This document shows, one piece after another, positions 32,298 to 43,138 of a stretch of DNA of 64,000 bases. Origin of the DNA: Mycobacterium sp. 236(2023) (lineage in GTDB: Bacteria > Actinomycetota > Actinomycetes > Mycobacteriales > Mycobacteriaceae). Each line of letters starts with the position of its first letter. Position 1 is the stretch's first letter. The notes beneath the pieces were generated by a model. The model saw only the letters and a list, made by a program, of their open reading frames with translations. It ran no database searches and was not told where the DNA came from. The stretch is taken from NCBI RefSeq assembly GCF_029623955.1, contig NZ_JARSBP010000010.1, positions 124,001 to 188,000 on the forward strand. Reading direction: 5' to 3'. Made by a program: the position numbers and the translations under genes.

Positions 32298-33436
32298 GCC
32301 TGCGAAAGCACCTCCGTCAGCACGTGGCGAGCCAGTGCCATCTCGTCGTCGGTCAGCGACGCCCGGGCCGTCAACCGCAGCCGGGAAGTTCCCTCCGGGA
32401 CGGTCGGCGGGCGGAAGCAGCCGACGCGGACCCCGCGATCGAGGCAGGCGGCCGCAGCCGCGAAGGCGACCTCGGGGTCACCGAGTATTACCGACACCAC
32501 CGCCGACGCCGGGGTTTCGGCGACGTCGCAGATCGACGCCAGGGTGGCCGCGTGGCACAGCACGCGTTGCGCCCGCCACGGTTCGTCGACGAGTAGCCGC
32601 AACGCCGCGTGCGCCGCGCCGACCGCCGCCGGCGCCAGGCCGGTGTCGAAGATGAACGGACGTGCCGCGTCGATGAGATGGGCCCGCACCGCCGCGGGCC
32701 CGAGCACCACCCCGCCCTGGCTGCCCAGCGCCTTCGACAGCGTCGTCGTCATCACGACATCCGGTGCGCCGGCCAGCCCGACCTCGTCGAGCAGACCGCG
32801 ACCGCCGTCGCCGCGCACGCCGAGGCCGTGGGCCTCGTCCACGATCAGCAGCGCACCGTGTCTGCGGCAGGCGTCGTGCAGATCGCGCAGCGGAGCCAGA
32901 TCACCATCGGCGGAGAACACCGAGTCGGTGACGACGACGGCCCGCTCTTCGGAACGCGACGCGAGCGCCTGTTCGACCGCGGACGCGTCGTTGTGCGGGG
33001 TGACGACCACCCGCGCGCGCGACAGTCGGCACGCGTCGACCAGGGAGGCGTGGGTATAGGCGTCGGACACCAACAGCGACCCAGGCCCCGACAGGGCGAC
33101 GACGGCGCCGAGGTTGGCGGTATATCCGGAAGAGAACACCAGCGCCGACGCAGCGCCGACGAACGACGCGAGCGCGTTCTCGAATTCCTCGTGCAGTTCG
33201 GTGTTGCCGGTGACCAGCCGGGACCCGGTCGATCCGGCGCCCCAGGTGCGCAACGCGGCGACGCCGCCGTCGATCACCTCCGGATGCTGCGACAGCCCCA
33301 GATAGTCATTGGAGGCCAGATCAAGCTCGGCACCCACCGGCGGACGGGTGCGCAAAGCGCGCCGCAATCCGGCGGCCCGGCGCTGCGTCTCGACCTCGTC
33401 GAGCCACGCCAGCGGGGAAAGACCAACGCGCGTCAC
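32294..33436 (-). CDS. bioF: 8-amino-7-oxononanoate synthase
   Basis: The protein has 380 residues and is a PLP enzyme of the alpha-oxoamine synthase family. Motifs are [37 protein letters not shown] and the PLP lysine in [14 protein letters not shown] chose the GTG at 33436, which has AAGGGGG 6 nt upstream; the longer frame to 33454 starts at TTG within that site. A BioQ-type operator lies 20 bp upstream. Confidence 0.95.
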   Translation of the reverse strand: MTRVGLSPLAWLDEVETQRRAAGLRRALRTRPPVGAELDLASNDYLGLSQHPEVIDGGVAALRTWGAGSTGSRLVTGNTELHEEFENALASFVGAASALVFSSGYTANLGAVVALSGPGSLLVSDAYTHASLVDACRLSRARVVVTPHNDASAVEQALASRSEERAVVVTDSVFSADGDLAPLRDLHDACRRHGALLIVDEAHGLGVRGDGGRGLLDEVGLAGAPDVVMTTTLSKALGSQGGVVLGPAAVRAHLIDAARPFIFDTGLAPAAVGAAHAALRLLVDEPWRAQRVLCHAATLASICDVAETPASAVVSVILGDPEVAFAAAAACLDRGVRVGCFRPPTVPEGTSRLRLTARASLTDDEMALARHVLTEVLSQA

Positions 33437-33455
33437 AGGTGCCCCCTTCGGCAAT

Positions 33456-33468
33456 TGAACACCGTTCA
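33456..33468. promoter_or_regulatory. Second BioQ operator, overlapping the bioA stop codon
   Basis: TGAACACCGTTCA is repeated here exactly as between bioB and bioQ, and the flanking TTAGG/TTAGT side is shared for 20 bp. The last three bases are the complement of the bioA TGA stop. Repression here would affect a promoter for bioF-bioD while leaving bioA, which lacks a site upstream, to its own promoter. Confidence 0.78.
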
Positions 33469-34767
33469 GGTTAGTGCACGTGCGACCTCGATCATCGCGG
33501 AGGTGATCTGCGCGATCTCGGCGGCCGTACAGATATAGGGCGGCATGACGTAGATGAGATTGCGAAACGGCCGAAGCCAGACGCCGTGCTCGATGGCGAC
33601 GGGCGTCGCGATGCCCAGGTCGACCGGCCGGTCCAACTCGATGACACCGATCGCGCCGAGAACCCGCACGTCAGCGACATTCGGTAGCGCCCCGGTGGGC
33701 GCCAGCCCGGTCCGCAGACCCTCTTCGATGGCCTGAACCTGCGTCTTCCAGTCGCCCGAGAGCAGCAGTTCCACCGAGGCCACGCTGACGGCGCACGCAA
33801 GCGCATTGGCCATGAAGGTGGGTCCGTGCATCAGCGCACCCGGCGCGTTCCCGCTGATCGTGTCGGCGACATCGCGCGTGCACAGCGTTGCGGCCAGCGT
33901 CAGATAGCCGCCCGTCAGCGCCTTGCCGACACACATGATGTCGGGGCACACCCCTGCGTGGTCGGCAGCGAACATCGCACCCGTGCGGCCGAAACCCGTG
34001 GCGATCTCGTCGAAAATCAGCAGTACGCCGTGCTCATCGCACAGCCTGCGCAGGTCCACCAGATACCGCGGGTCGTGGAATCGCATGCCGCCCGCGCCCT
34101 GCACGACAGGTTCGACGATGACGGCCGCCAGCTCGTCGGCGTGCCGCGCGAGTTGGGCTGCGAACTCCGCGACATAGTCCGCGTCGTACTCCGCGGGCAC
34201 CGGCGGCGCGAACACCTGATCGGCCAGCAGCGAGTTCTCCCCCGTCCAGATCTCGTGCATGCCGCCCTGCGGATCGCACACGCTCATCGGGGTGAACGTG
34301 TCACCGTGGTAGCCGCCGCGCCATGTCATCAGCCGGCTCTTGCCGGGATGGCCGCTGCTGCGCCAGTACTGCAGCGCCATCTTGACCGCGACCTCCACCG
34401 AGACCGAACCGGAATCGCTGAAGAACACCGTCTCCAGACCGTCGGGTGTGACCTCGACAAGCAGTTGCGCCAGCCGCGCGGCAGGCTCATGGGTGAGACC
34501 GCCGAACATGACGTGGTTCATCGTCGCGAGTTGCCGCGTGATCGCCGCATCCAGCTCGGGATGGGCGTGGCCGTGGACGGCGGTCCACCACGACGCCATC
34601 GCGTCGAGCACCTCGACCTCGCGACCATCGTGGACCAGGGTCAACCACGCGCCGCGCGCCCCCACCGCCACGACCGGTGAGAGCGCGTCCTCACCGATCG
34701 GGCTGTACGGATGCCAGATGTGAGCGGCGTCAATGGCGCTGATCTCGGCGGGCCTCAACGCAGACAC
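33466..34767 (-). CDS. bioA: Adenosylmethionine-8-amino-7-oxononanoate aminotransferase
   Basis: The protein has 433 residues and is a class III aminotransferase that makes DAPA using SAM as amino donor. Motifs: HIWHPYSP near the N-terminus, [50 protein letters not shown] and the PLP lysine in [11 protein letters not shown]. The GTG at 34767 is preferred over the ORF limit at 34884 because TAATCT lies exactly 7 nt upstream, giving a leaderless mRNA, and because the upstream part overlaps the divergent gene. Confidence 0.95.
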   Translation of the reverse strand: MSALRPAEISAIDAAHIWHPYSPIGEDALSPVVAVGARGAWLTLVHDGREVEVLDAMASWWTAVHGHAHPELDAAITRQLATMNHVMFGGLTHEPAARLAQLLVEVTPDGLETVFFSDSGSVSVEVAVKMALQYWRSSGHPGKSRLMTWRGGYHGDTFTPMSVCDPQGGMHEIWTGENSLLADQVFAPPVPAEYDADYVAEFAAQLARHADELAAVIVEPVVQGAGGMRFHDPRYLVDLRRLCDEHGVLLIFDEIATGFGRTGAMFAADHAGVCPDIMCVGKALTGGYLTLAATLCTRDVADTISGNAPGALMHGPTFMANALACAVSVASVELLLSGDWKTQVQAIEEGLRTGLAPTGALPNVADVRVLGAIGVIELDRPVDLGIATPVAIEHGVWLRPFRNLIYVMPPYICTAAEIAQITSAMIEVARALT

Positions 34768-34773
34768 CTTCGG

Positions 34774-34780
34774 TAGATTA
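34774..34780. promoter_or_regulatory. Overlapping divergent -10 boxes of bioA and the acyltransferase gene
   Basis: TAGATT (34774-34779, plus strand) and TAATCT (34780-34775, minus strand) share bases. The minus-strand box is 7 nt from the bioA GTG; the plus-strand box is 11 nt from the ATG at 34791, giving a leader of only a few nucleotides. No BioQ-like palindrome is present here. Confidence 0.5.
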
Positions 34781-34790
34781 GCCGTCGACC

Positions 34791-36986
34791 ATGATGACCC
34801 TTGCCCCCGCCCGACCGGCGAAGTCCGCCGCCAAGGGCCAGATCCCGTCTGCCCCGGCGCAGCCAGGTACCGGCATGGGAACACGCACGTCGGGTTTCTA
34901 TCGGCACGATCTGGACGGCCTCCGGGGCGTGGCGATCGCTCTGGTCGCAGTCTTCCATGTGTGGTTCGGGCGGGTGTCCGGCGGCGTCGACGTCTTCCTC
35001 GTGCTGTCCGGCTTCTTCTTCGGCGGACGGTTGCTGCGCAACGCGCTGACCCCCGGCATGTCGCTGCGGCCGGTTCCCGAGATCACCCGGCTGATTCGAC
35101 GCCTGCTCCCGGCACTGGTCGTCGTCCTCGCCGTCTCGGCGGTGCTGACGATCCTCATCCAGCCCGAGACCCGCTGGGAGGCCTTCGCCGATCAGAGCCT
35201 CGCGAGCCTCGGCTACTACCAGAACTGGGAACTGGCCAGCACGGCCGCCGACTACCTGCGCGCCGGAGAATCCGTCAGCCCGCTGCAACACATCTGGTCG
35301 ATGTCGGTGCAGGGCCAGTTCTATATCGCGTTCCTTGCGCTGATCATGGTGTCGGCGTGGGTGTTCCGCCGCGTGTTCGGCAGGTACGCCCGGGCGGCGT
35401 TCGTGACCCTGCTCAGCGCGCTGACAATCGCGTCGTTCGTGTACGCGATCATCGCGCACAACACTGACCAGGCGACCGCCTACTACAACAGCTTCGCCCG
35501 AGCGTGGGAGCTGCTGCTCGGGGTGCTCGTCGGAGCAATGGTCACCTACGTGCGGTGGCCGATGTGGTTGCGCACCGTCTTCGCCGTCGTCGGGCTCGCC
35601 GCCATCCTGTCCTGTGGGGCGTTGATCGACGGCGTACACGAATTCCCCGGGCCGTGGGCTCTGGTCCCCGTCGGCGCGACACTGCTGTTCATCCTGTCCG
35701 CGGCCAACCGCTACGCCGATCCCCACACGGGCGGGCGCATCCCGGCGCCGAACCGACTGCTGGCTTCCAAACCCTTCGTGGCGCTGGGGGCGATGGCCTA
35801 CGCGCTGTATCTGTGGCACTGGCCGCTGCTGATCTTCTATCTCGCCTACGTCGGCAACTCTCGGGTGAACTTCGTCGAAGGGGCGGTGATCCTGCTCGTT
35901 TCCGGCGTGCTGGCCTGGCTGACGACCCGCTACGTCGAAGAGCCACTGCGCGCCCGCGGCGCCCCGGCCAGGTCCGCCGCCGCCCCCAAACCTCCGCTGC
36001 GTACCAGGCTGCGCAGGCCAACCATCGTGCTGGGCTCCGCCGTCGCACTGCTCGGCGTGGCGTTGACGGCGACGTCATTCACCTGGCGCGAGCACGTCAC
36101 CGTGCTGCGCGCCAACGGCAAAGAGCTCTCCAGCCTTTCGATCCGCGACTACCCCGGCGCCCGCGCACTGATCAACAACGCCAAAGTTCCGAAGCTCCCG
36201 ATGCGGCCCACCGTCCTGGAAGCCAAGGACGACCTCCCCGAATCCACCACCGACGGCTGCATCAGCGACTTCGACAACGTCGGGATCATCAACTGCACCT
36301 ACGGTGACAAGGCGGCCACCCGCACCATCGCTCTCGCGGGGGGTTCGCACGCCGAGCACTGGATCACCGCACTGGATCTGCTGGGCCGCATGCACAACTT
36401 CAAGGTGGTCACCTACCTGAAGATGGGCTGCCCCCTCACGACGGAGGGGAACCCGCTGGTGATGGGCGACAACCGCCCGTACCCGAAGTGCCGGGAGTGG
36501 AACGAGCGGGTGATGCCGCGGATCATCGCCGACAAGCCCGACTTCGTGTTCACCACGTCCACCCGACCGTGGAACATCAAACCGGGCGACGTGATGCCCT
36601 CCAGCTATCTCGGCATCTGGCAGGAGTTCTCCGACAACGACATTCCGATCCTGGCGATGCGGGACACCCCCTGGATGGTGCGCGACGGCGAGCCGTTCTT
36701 CCCGTCGGATTGCCTGGCCGACGGCGGCGACGCCATCTCGTGCGGGATCGAACGTTCCGAAGTACTGTCGGACCACAACCCGACCCTGGATTACCTGAAA
36801 CGGTTCCCGATGCTCAAGCCGCTCGACATGAGCGATGCGGTGTGTCGATCCGACTACTGCCGAGCTGTGGAGGGAAATGTGTTGCTGTATCACGACGCTC
36901 ACCACATCTCGTCGACGTACATGCGCACGATGGTCAACGAGCTGGGTCGCCAGATCGGTGCTGCGACAGGCTGGTGGACCGCCTGA
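34791..36986 (+). CDS. Acyltransferase-3 / SGNH membrane protein
   Basis: The protein has 731 residues. The N-terminal part (about 35-430) is an acyltransferase-3 domain with about ten membrane helices; the catalytic His lies in [19 protein letters not shown]. The C-terminal part (about 460-731) is a periplasmic SGNH-type domain, with the Ser in [10 protein letters not shown] and the D-x-x-H pair in YHDAHHIS. Such proteins move acyl groups onto cell-envelope sugars. It is the homologue of Rv1565c, and its stop overlaps the treX start by one base, which hints at a link to trehalose or glycan metabolism. Confidence 0.9.
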   Translation: MMTLAPARPAKSAAKGQIPSAPAQPGTGMGTRTSGFYRHDLDGLRGVAIALVAVFHVWFGRVSGGVDVFLVLSGFFFGGRLLRNALTPGMSLRPVPEITRLIRRLLPALVVVLAVSAVLTILIQPETRWEAFADQSLASLGYYQNWELASTAADYLRAGESVSPLQHIWSMSVQGQFYIAFLALIMVSAWVFRRVFGRYARAAFVTLLSALTIASFVYAIIAHNTDQATAYYNSFARAWELLLGVLVGAMVTYVRWPMWLRTVFAVVGLAAILSCGALIDGVHEFPGPWALVPVGATLLFILSAANRYADPHTGGRIPAPNRLLASKPFVALGAMAYALYLWHWPLLIFYLAYVGNSRVNFVEGAVILLVSGVLAWLTTRYVEEPLRARGAPARSAAAPKPPLRTRLRRPTIVLGSAVALLGVALTATSFTWREHVTVLRANGKELSSLSIRDYPGARALINNAKVPKLPMRPTVLEAKDDLPESTTDGCISDFDNVGIINCTYGDKAATRTIALAGGSHAEHWITALDLLGRMHNFKVVTYLKMGCPLTTEGNPLVMGDNRPYPKCREWNERVMPRIIADKPDFVFTTSTRPWNIKPGDVMPSSYLGIWQEFSDNDIPILAMRDTPWMVRDGEPFFPSDCLADGGDAISCGIERSEVLSDHNPTLDYLKRFPMLKPLDMSDAVCRSDYCRAVEGNVLLYHDAHHISSTYMRTMVNELGRQIGAATGWWTA

Positions 36987-39130
36987 TGACCTCGGGCGAA
37001 CGATCGGTCCCGACCGTCTGGCCGGGCACCCCCTACCCACTCGGCGCGACCTATGACGGTGCGGGCACCAACTTTTCGTTGTTCTCCGAAGTGGGCGACC
37101 GTGTCGAACTGTGCCTGATCGGGAAAGACGGCCGCGAGCAGCGCATCGACCTCGACGAGGTCGACGGCTACGTGTGGCACTGCTATCTGCCGACCATCAC
37201 GCCGGGCCAGCGATACGGCTTCCGGGTGTACGGCCCGTGGGATCCCGCCGCCGGGCACCGCTGCGACCCCAGCAAGCTGCTGCTCGACCCCTACGGCAAG
37301 TCCTTCCACGGGGATTTCGACTTCACCCAGGCGCTGTATTCGTACGACTTGAACGCCGACGACCCGGCCAGCGGCGGAGTGCCGCCGCAGATCGATTCGC
37401 TCGGCCATACGATGACCAGCGTCGTCATCAACCCGTTCTTCCAGTGGGGGTCGGATCGCACACCGCGCACGCCGTACCACGAGACGGTGATCTACGAAGC
37501 GCACGTCAAGGGGATGACGCAAACCCATCCCGGCATACCCGAGGAACTACGCGGCACCTATGCGGGCCTGGGCCACCCCGCGGTGATCGACCATCTGAAG
37601 TCGCTCAACGTCACCGCCATCGAATTGATGCCGGTGCACCAGTTCATGCACGACCACCGGCTGATCGATCTCGGTCTGCGAAACTACTGGGGCTACAACA
37701 CTTTCGGCTTCTTCGCGCCGCACTACCAGTACGCGGCCACCCGCAACGCCGGCGGCGCCGTCGCCGAGTTCAAGACGATGGTGCGCGCATTCCACGAGGC
37801 CGGCATCGAGGTGATCCTCGATGTCGTCTACAACCACACCGCCGAAGGCAACCACCTCGGTCCGACGATCAACTTCCGGGGTATCGACAACGCGGCCTAC
37901 TACCGGCTGCTGGACGGCGACCTGCGCTACTACAAGGATTTCACCGGCACCGGAAACAGCTTGTCCGCCCGTCATCCGCACACGCTGCAGCTGATCATGG
38001 ACTCGCTGCGGTACTGGGTGCTCGACATGCACGTCGACGGTTTCCGCTTCGATCTGGCCTCGACGCTGGCGCGGGAGTTCTACGACGTGGACCGGCTATC
38101 GGCGTTCTTCGACATCATCCAGCAGGACCCGGTCATCAGTCAGGTCAAGTTGATCGCCGAGCCGTGGGACATCGGCGAGGGCGGCTATCAGGTCGGGAAT
38201 TTCCCAGGTTTGTGGACGGAATGGAACGGGAAGTATCGCGACACTGTGCGTGATTACTGGCGGGGCGAACCCGCAACCCTGGGTGAGTTCGCGTCCCGCC
38301 TGACCGGGTCGTCGGACCTCTACGAGGCGACCGGCCGACGGCCGAGTGCCAGCATCAACTTCGTCACGTGCCATGACGGATTCACCCTCAACGACCTGGT
38401 TTCCTACAACGAGAAGCACAACGCCGCCAACGGCGAGGACAACCGGGACGGCGAGAGCCACAACCGGTCCTGGAACTGCGGCGTCGAGGGGCCGACCGAC
38501 GATGCGGACATCGTTGCGCTGCGCGGCAAGCAGATGCGCAACATCCTGGCCACGCTGATGCTGTCCCAGGGCACGCCGATGATCGCGCACGGCGACGAGA
38601 TGGGCCGCACACAGCGCGGCAACAACAACGTCTACTGTCAGGACTCCGAGCTGTCCTGGATGGACTGGTCGCTGTGCCAGACCAACGCGGACCTGCTCGA
38701 ATTCACCCGCACCATGGTGAAATTCCGGAAGGACCACCCGGCGTTCCGGCGCCGCCGCTTCTTCGACGGCAATGTGGTGCGCACCGAAGACCAGATCCGC
38801 GACATCGAGTGGCTGACCCAGTCCGGCATTGAGATGACGCCTGAGGACTGGGGTTCAGGATTCAAGTGCGTCTCCGTGTATCTCAACGGTGAGGCGATCC
38901 CCGCCCCCAACGTCCGCGGCGAACGCGTCGTCGACGACTGCTTCCTGCTGTGCTTCAACGCCCACGACGAAGAGGTCGTCTTCACCGTGCCCGACGCCGA
39001 TTACGCCAAGGACTGGGTTGGTGCCGTCGACACCGCCCACCCCAGGGGCGAGAGCACACTGGAAGTAGCTGCCGGAGAGACTATTTCGCTGCAGCCCCGG
39101 TCCGTTCTGGTCCTCCGCAAGATCGCCTGA
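36986..39130 (+). CDS. treX: Glycogen debranching enzyme (isoamylase type)
   Basis: The protein has 714 residues. An N-terminal CBM48-like domain (about 10-150) is followed by a GH13 barrel: IELMPVHQF, DVVYNHTAEG, the nucleophile Asp in GFRFDLAS, the acid Glu in LIAEPWDIGEGGYQVG and FVTCHDGF. It cuts alpha-1,6 branches and feeds TreY. I chose the ATG at 36986, which overlaps the upstream stop (TGATG); the frame runs upstream only as an artefact. First gene of treX-treY-treZ. Confidence 0.94.
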   Translation: MTSGERSVPTVWPGTPYPLGATYDGAGTNFSLFSEVGDRVELCLIGKDGREQRIDLDEVDGYVWHCYLPTITPGQRYGFRVYGPWDPAAGHRCDPSKLLLDPYGKSFHGDFDFTQALYSYDLNADDPASGGVPPQIDSLGHTMTSVVINPFFQWGSDRTPRTPYHETVIYEAHVKGMTQTHPGIPEELRGTYAGLGHPAVIDHLKSLNVTAIELMPVHQFMHDHRLIDLGLRNYWGYNTFGFFAPHYQYAATRNAGGAVAEFKTMVRAFHEAGIEVILDVVYNHTAEGNHLGPTINFRGIDNAAYYRLLDGDLRYYKDFTGTGNSLSARHPHTLQLIMDSLRYWVLDMHVDGFRFDLASTLAREFYDVDRLSAFFDIIQQDPVISQVKLIAEPWDIGEGGYQVGNFPGLWTEWNGKYRDTVRDYWRGEPATLGEFASRLTGSSDLYEATGRRPSASINFVTCHDGFTLNDLVSYNEKHNAANGEDNRDGESHNRSWNCGVEGPTDDADIVALRGKQMRNILATLMLSQGTPMIAHGDEMGRTQRGNNNVYCQDSELSWMDWSLCQTNADLLEFTRTMVKFRKDHPAFRRRRFFDGNVVRTEDQIRDIEWLTQSGIEMTPEDWGSGFKCVSVYLNGEAIPAPNVRGERVVDDCFLLCFNAHDEEVVFTVPDADYAKDWVGAVDTAHPRGESTLEVAAGETISLQPRSVLVLRKIA

Positions 39131-39132
39131 CG

Positions 39133-41427
39133 ATGACGATCACCTCGACATACCGGCTGCAGATGCGCGGACCGGCCAGCGGCCAGGCGTTCACGTTCGC
39201 CGATGCCGAGAACCTGGTCGACTATCTCGCGGACCTGGGAGTCTCCCACCTGTACCTGTCCCCCATCCTCACCGCGGCCGAAGGTTCCAGCCACGGCTAC
39301 GACGTCACCGACCCGACGTCGATCTCGGCGGAACTCGGTGGGCCCGAGGGCTTCCGCCGACTCGCGGACAAGGCGCGGTCTGCCGGACTCGGCATCGTGG
39401 TCGACATCGTGCCGAACCACGTCGGCGTCGACGACCCGACGCAGAACGCGTGGTGGTGGGATCTTCTCACCCACGGCCGCCAGTCGGCGTACGCGTCGTA
39501 CTTCGACGTCGACTGGACGTTGGATCCCGGCGGCCGAATCGTGTTGCCGGTCCTGGGGTCTGACGACGACGTCGCCGATCTGACGGTCGACGGAGACCTG
39601 CTTCGCCTCGGCGATCGGCAGTGGCCGATCGCGCCCGGCACCGCAGACGGCAGCGGACCGCAGGTGCACGACCGCCAGCACTACAAGCTGATCGGCTGGC
39701 GGAACAACGTCTGCGGTTACCGGAGGTTCTTCTCCATCACGTCCCTGGCCGGGCTCCGCCAAGAGGACCGCGCCGTGTTCGACACCACGCACGCCGAGGT
39801 CAAGCGATGGTTCTCCGAGGGGCTTGTCGACGGCATCCGCATCGACCACCCCGACGGACTGACCGACCCCACAGGCTATCTGGGGTGGCTTCGCGAACTC
39901 ACCGGCCCGGACGCGTGGATCGTCATCGAGAAGATCCTCGCCCCGAACGAGGCCCTCGAGACCACGCTCCCCGTCGCAGGCACCACGGGATACGACGCGC
40001 TCCGCGAGAACGGCGGGTTGTTCATCGACCCGACCGGAGCCGAATCCCTCACCGCCCTCGTCGAATCCGCCGGCGTCGACTACACGTCGACCGGCGCGGA
40101 GGCGCGCCGCCTGAAAGTCGACGCGGTCACCACAACGCTGTCCAGTGAACTGGCCCGGCTGCGCCGCGCGATCGTCGCGACCACCGGCAGAGATCACGAC
40201 CTGCTGGGGCCGGCAATCGCGGCCCTGCTCAGCCACGTCGGCGTCTACCGGTCCGATTACCGCGCGCTGTCGGCGGTGCTCCCCGTCGCCATCGCCGAAA
40301 CCTCTTCCGAACACCCCGAACTGGCCGACCCGCTGGCCCTGGTGACGGCTGCATCGACGGTCAGCTCCGAGGTGGCGGCGCGGTTACAGCAGTTGTGCGG
40401 AGCTGCCACTGCCAAGTCCATGGAGGACTGCCTGTTCTACCGCGACGCCCGACTGGTGTCGCTCAACGAAGTCGGCGGCGAACCGGTCGACTTCGGGGTC
40501 GGCGTCGCCGAGTTCCACGAGCGCGCCACTTCGCGAGCGGCCCTGTGGCCGACCGCCATGACGACGCTGACCACCCACGACACCAAACGCGGCGAGGACG
40601 TGCGTGCCCGCATCGGGGTGCTGTCTCAGGTGCCGTCGCTGTGGAGCGAGATGGTGCAGGGCTGGGAGAACACCACGCCGCCGCCAGACCGCTCCACCGG
40701 ACTATTCCTGTTGCAGAACATCTTCGGCGTGTGGCCCGCCGACGGTGTGGTGACCGAGGCGCTCAGGCATCGGCTGCACGGCTACGCAGAAAAGGCCATT
40801 CGCGAGTCGGCGCTGCACACGACGTGGAACGATCCGGACGAGGAATTCGAGTCTGCCGTGCACGCCTGGCTCGACGCGGTGATCGACGGTCCGGTCGCGG
40901 TCGAGCTGACCGCATTGGTCGCGCGACTCGATCCGCACGGGCGCAGCGACTCCCTCGGCCAGAAGTTGATCGCCCTGACCGCACCGGGAATCCCCGACGT
41001 CTACCAGGGCACCGAGTTGTGGGAGGACAGCCTCGTCGACCCGGACAACCGGCGACCCGTCGACTACACCGAGCGCCGGAATGCGCTGGCCGCCATGGAT
41101 CATGCCAAGTTGCGGGTCGTGCACACCGCGCTGCAGCTTCGCCGCGAACGCCCGGACACCTTTCTGAGCGGAGGCTATCGCCCCGTCCTCGCCGACGGTG
41201 TGGCCGCCGATCATCTCGTGTCCTTCCTCCGCGGAGACGACGTGCTGGTGGCTGCGAGCCGGTGGACAGTGCGTCTGGCCGACAGCGGTTGGGGGCAAAC
41301 ATCTCTCACACTCCCGGAGGGTTCGTGGACAGACCATCTGACCGGCGTCACCCACACCGGGCAGGTGGCCGCACCGGACCTGTTCGCGGCGCTGCCCGTC
41401 GCACTGCTGGTGCGCAGCGATGACTGA
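39133..41427 (+). CDS. treY: Maltooligosyltrehalose synthase
   Basis: The protein has 764 residues. It isomerises the end of a maltooligosaccharide to a trehalosyl unit. The N-terminus YRLQMRGPASGQAFTFADA is typical of TreY. GH13 residues are visible in LYLSPILTAAEGSSHGYD, VDIVPNHVG, the Asp in GIRIDHPDGLTDP and the Glu in IVIEKILA. ATG 39133 follows the treX stop by 2 nt. Its 3' end overlaps treZ by 8 nt. Confidence 0.95.
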   Translation: MTITSTYRLQMRGPASGQAFTFADAENLVDYLADLGVSHLYLSPILTAAEGSSHGYDVTDPTSISAELGGPEGFRRLADKARSAGLGIVVDIVPNHVGVDDPTQNAWWWDLLTHGRQSAYASYFDVDWTLDPGGRIVLPVLGSDDDVADLTVDGDLLRLGDRQWPIAPGTADGSGPQVHDRQHYKLIGWRNNVCGYRRFFSITSLAGLRQEDRAVFDTTHAEVKRWFSEGLVDGIRIDHPDGLTDPTGYLGWLRELTGPDAWIVIEKILAPNEALETTLPVAGTTGYDALRENGGLFIDPTGAESLTALVESAGVDYTSTGAEARRLKVDAVTTTLSSELARLRRAIVATTGRDHDLLGPAIAALLSHVGVYRSDYRALSAVLPVAIAETSSEHPELADPLALVTAASTVSSEVAARLQQLCGAATAKSMEDCLFYRDARLVSLNEVGGEPVDFGVGVAEFHERATSRAALWPTAMTTLTTHDTKRGEDVRARIGVLSQVPSLWSEMVQGWENTTPPPDRSTGLFLLQNIFGVWPADGVVTEALRHRLHGYAEKAIRESALHTTWNDPDEEFESAVHAWLDAVIDGPVAVELTALVARLDPHGRSDSLGQKLIALTAPGIPDVYQGTELWEDSLVDPDNRRPVDYTERRNALAAMDHAKLRVVHTALQLRRERPDTFLSGGYRPVLADGVAADHLVSFLRGDDVLVAASRWTVRLADSGWGQTSLTLPEGSWTDHLTGVTHTGQVAAPDLFAALPVALLVRSDD

Positions 41428-43138
41428 ATTCTCCGTCTGGGCACCGCTACCCGATGAGGTCCGCCTCGACATCGAGGGCACCCTGCACCCGATGACGCGG
41501 GGAAAGGACGGATGGTGGCGCGCCGATGTCGACGCCGCGGCAGATGCCCGTTACGGCTTCGTCCTCGGCGAGGACCCCAAACCGGTGCCCGACCCGCGCT
41601 CGCCGCGGCAGCCCGACGGCGTGCACGAGCGCTCCCAGCTGTGGAGCCCGGCGGCGGACGTCTGGACCGACAGCGGATGGCAGGGCCGCTCCGTCGAGGG
41701 CGGGGTGATCTACGAACTCCACATCGGCACCTTCACACCCGATGGGACGTTCGACTCGGCGATCGACAAGTTGGGCCACCTCGTCGATCTCGGTGTCGAT
41801 TTCGTCGAGATCATGCCCGTCAATGCGTTCAGCGGGACCCACGGCTGGGGCTATGACGGCGTGCTCTGGTACGCGGTACACGAACCGTACGGCGGACCCG
41901 ACGCACTGATCCGGTTCGTCGACGCCTGCCACGCTCGCGGCCTCGGGGTGCTGATAGACGCGGTGTTCAACCACCTCGGCCCGTCCGGGAACTACCTGCC
42001 GAAGTTCGGGCCCTACATGTCCAGTGGCTCCAACCCGTGGGGCGAGGGGATCAACATCGCCGATGCGGGCTCCGATCAGGTGCGGCGCTACATCCTGGAC
42101 TGCGCGTTGCGCTGGATGCGCGACTTCCACGCCGACGGACTGCGACTCGACGCCGTGCACGCGCTCGTTGACACGACAGCCATCCACATCCTCGAAGAGC
42201 TGTCCGCCGAAACAGCGGCACTGTCAAGCGAAGTCGGCCGACCACTATCACTGGTCGCCGAGAGCGACATGAATGATCCACGGACGATCATGCCGCGCGA
42301 TCAGGGTGGTCTCGGGATGACCGCGCAGTGGGACGACGACATCCACCACGCCATCCACACGGCGGTGTCCGGCGAACGCCAGGGCTACTACGCCGATTTC
42401 GGCACCCTGGCGACACTGGCGACGACCCTGCGCCACGGGTTCTTCCACGCGGGAACGTACTCGTCGTTCCGGGAACGCCGGCACGGCCGCCCGTTGGACA
42501 CGACGGCGATCCCCGCGACCCGGCTGGTCGCCTACACCCTGACCCACGATCAGGTCGGCAACCGCGCAATCGGCGACCGGCCGTCGCAGAACCTGACGGC
42601 CGGCCAGCAAGCGATCAAGGCCGCGCTGGCCCTCGGATCGCCCTACACGGCAATGCTTTTCATGGGTGAGGAATGGGGGTCGTCGTCGCCATTCCAGTTC
42701 TTCAGCTCTCACCCCGAGCCCGAACTCGCCAAGGCGACGGCCGAGGGCCGCAAGCGCGAATTCGCCGAACACGGCTGGGATGCCGACGATATCCCCGATC
42801 CGCAGGACCCCGCGACGTTCACGCGGTCGAAGTTGAACTGGGCCGAGACGGATGACGGTGACCACGCGCACCTGCTGGGTTTCTACCGCAGCCTGATCGC
42901 GTTGCGCGACGAACCCGATATGGCCGACCCGTCGCTCGACGACCTGCGAATCGAATTCGACGAAGACGCACGGTGGTTCGTGATGCACCGTGCGACGCTG
43001 ACGTTCGCGTGCAACCTCGGCACCGAGGCCGTCGACATTCCCGTCACGGGTGACGTGATCCTGGCGTGGACCCCGCCGATCGTGGGCAGCCAGACCACCC
43101 GCGTCGACGGGCATTCAGTCGCGGTGCTGCGACGCTAG
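41420..43138 (+). CDS. treZ: Maltooligosyltrehalose trehalohydrolase
   Basis: The protein has 572 residues. It releases trehalose from the TreY product, completing glycogen-to-trehalose conversion. Motifs: N-terminal immunoglobulin-like FSVWAPLPDEVRL, IYELHIGTFTPDG, DAVFNHLGPSG, Asp in GLRLDAVHALVD, Glu in LVAESDMNDPR, and YTLTHDQVGNRA. The ATG at 41420 overlaps treY by 8 nt. Its last 24 bases overlap the convergent kinase-like gene. Confidence 0.95.
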   Translation: MTEFSVWAPLPDEVRLDIEGTLHPMTRGKDGWWRADVDAAADARYGFVLGEDPKPVPDPRSPRQPDGVHERSQLWSPAADVWTDSGWQGRSVEGGVIYELHIGTFTPDGTFDSAIDKLGHLVDLGVDFVEIMPVNAFSGTHGWGYDGVLWYAVHEPYGGPDALIRFVDACHARGLGVLIDAVFNHLGPSGNYLPKFGPYMSSGSNPWGEGINIADAGSDQVRRYILDCALRWMRDFHADGLRLDAVHALVDTTAIHILEELSAETAALSSEVGRPLSLVAESDMNDPRTIMPRDQGGLGMTAQWDDDIHHAIHTAVSGERQGYYADFGTLATLATTLRHGFFHAGTYSSFRERRHGRPLDTTAIPATRLVAYTLTHDQVGNRAIGDRPSQNLTAGQQAIKAALALGSPYTAMLFMGEEWGSSSPFQFFSSHPEPELAKATAEGRKREFAEHGWDADDIPDPQDPATFTRSKLNWAETDDGDHAHLLGFYRSLIALRDEPDMADPSLDDLRIEFDEDARWFVMHRATLTFACNLGTEAVDIPVTGDVILAWTPPIVGSQTTRVDGHSVAVLRR

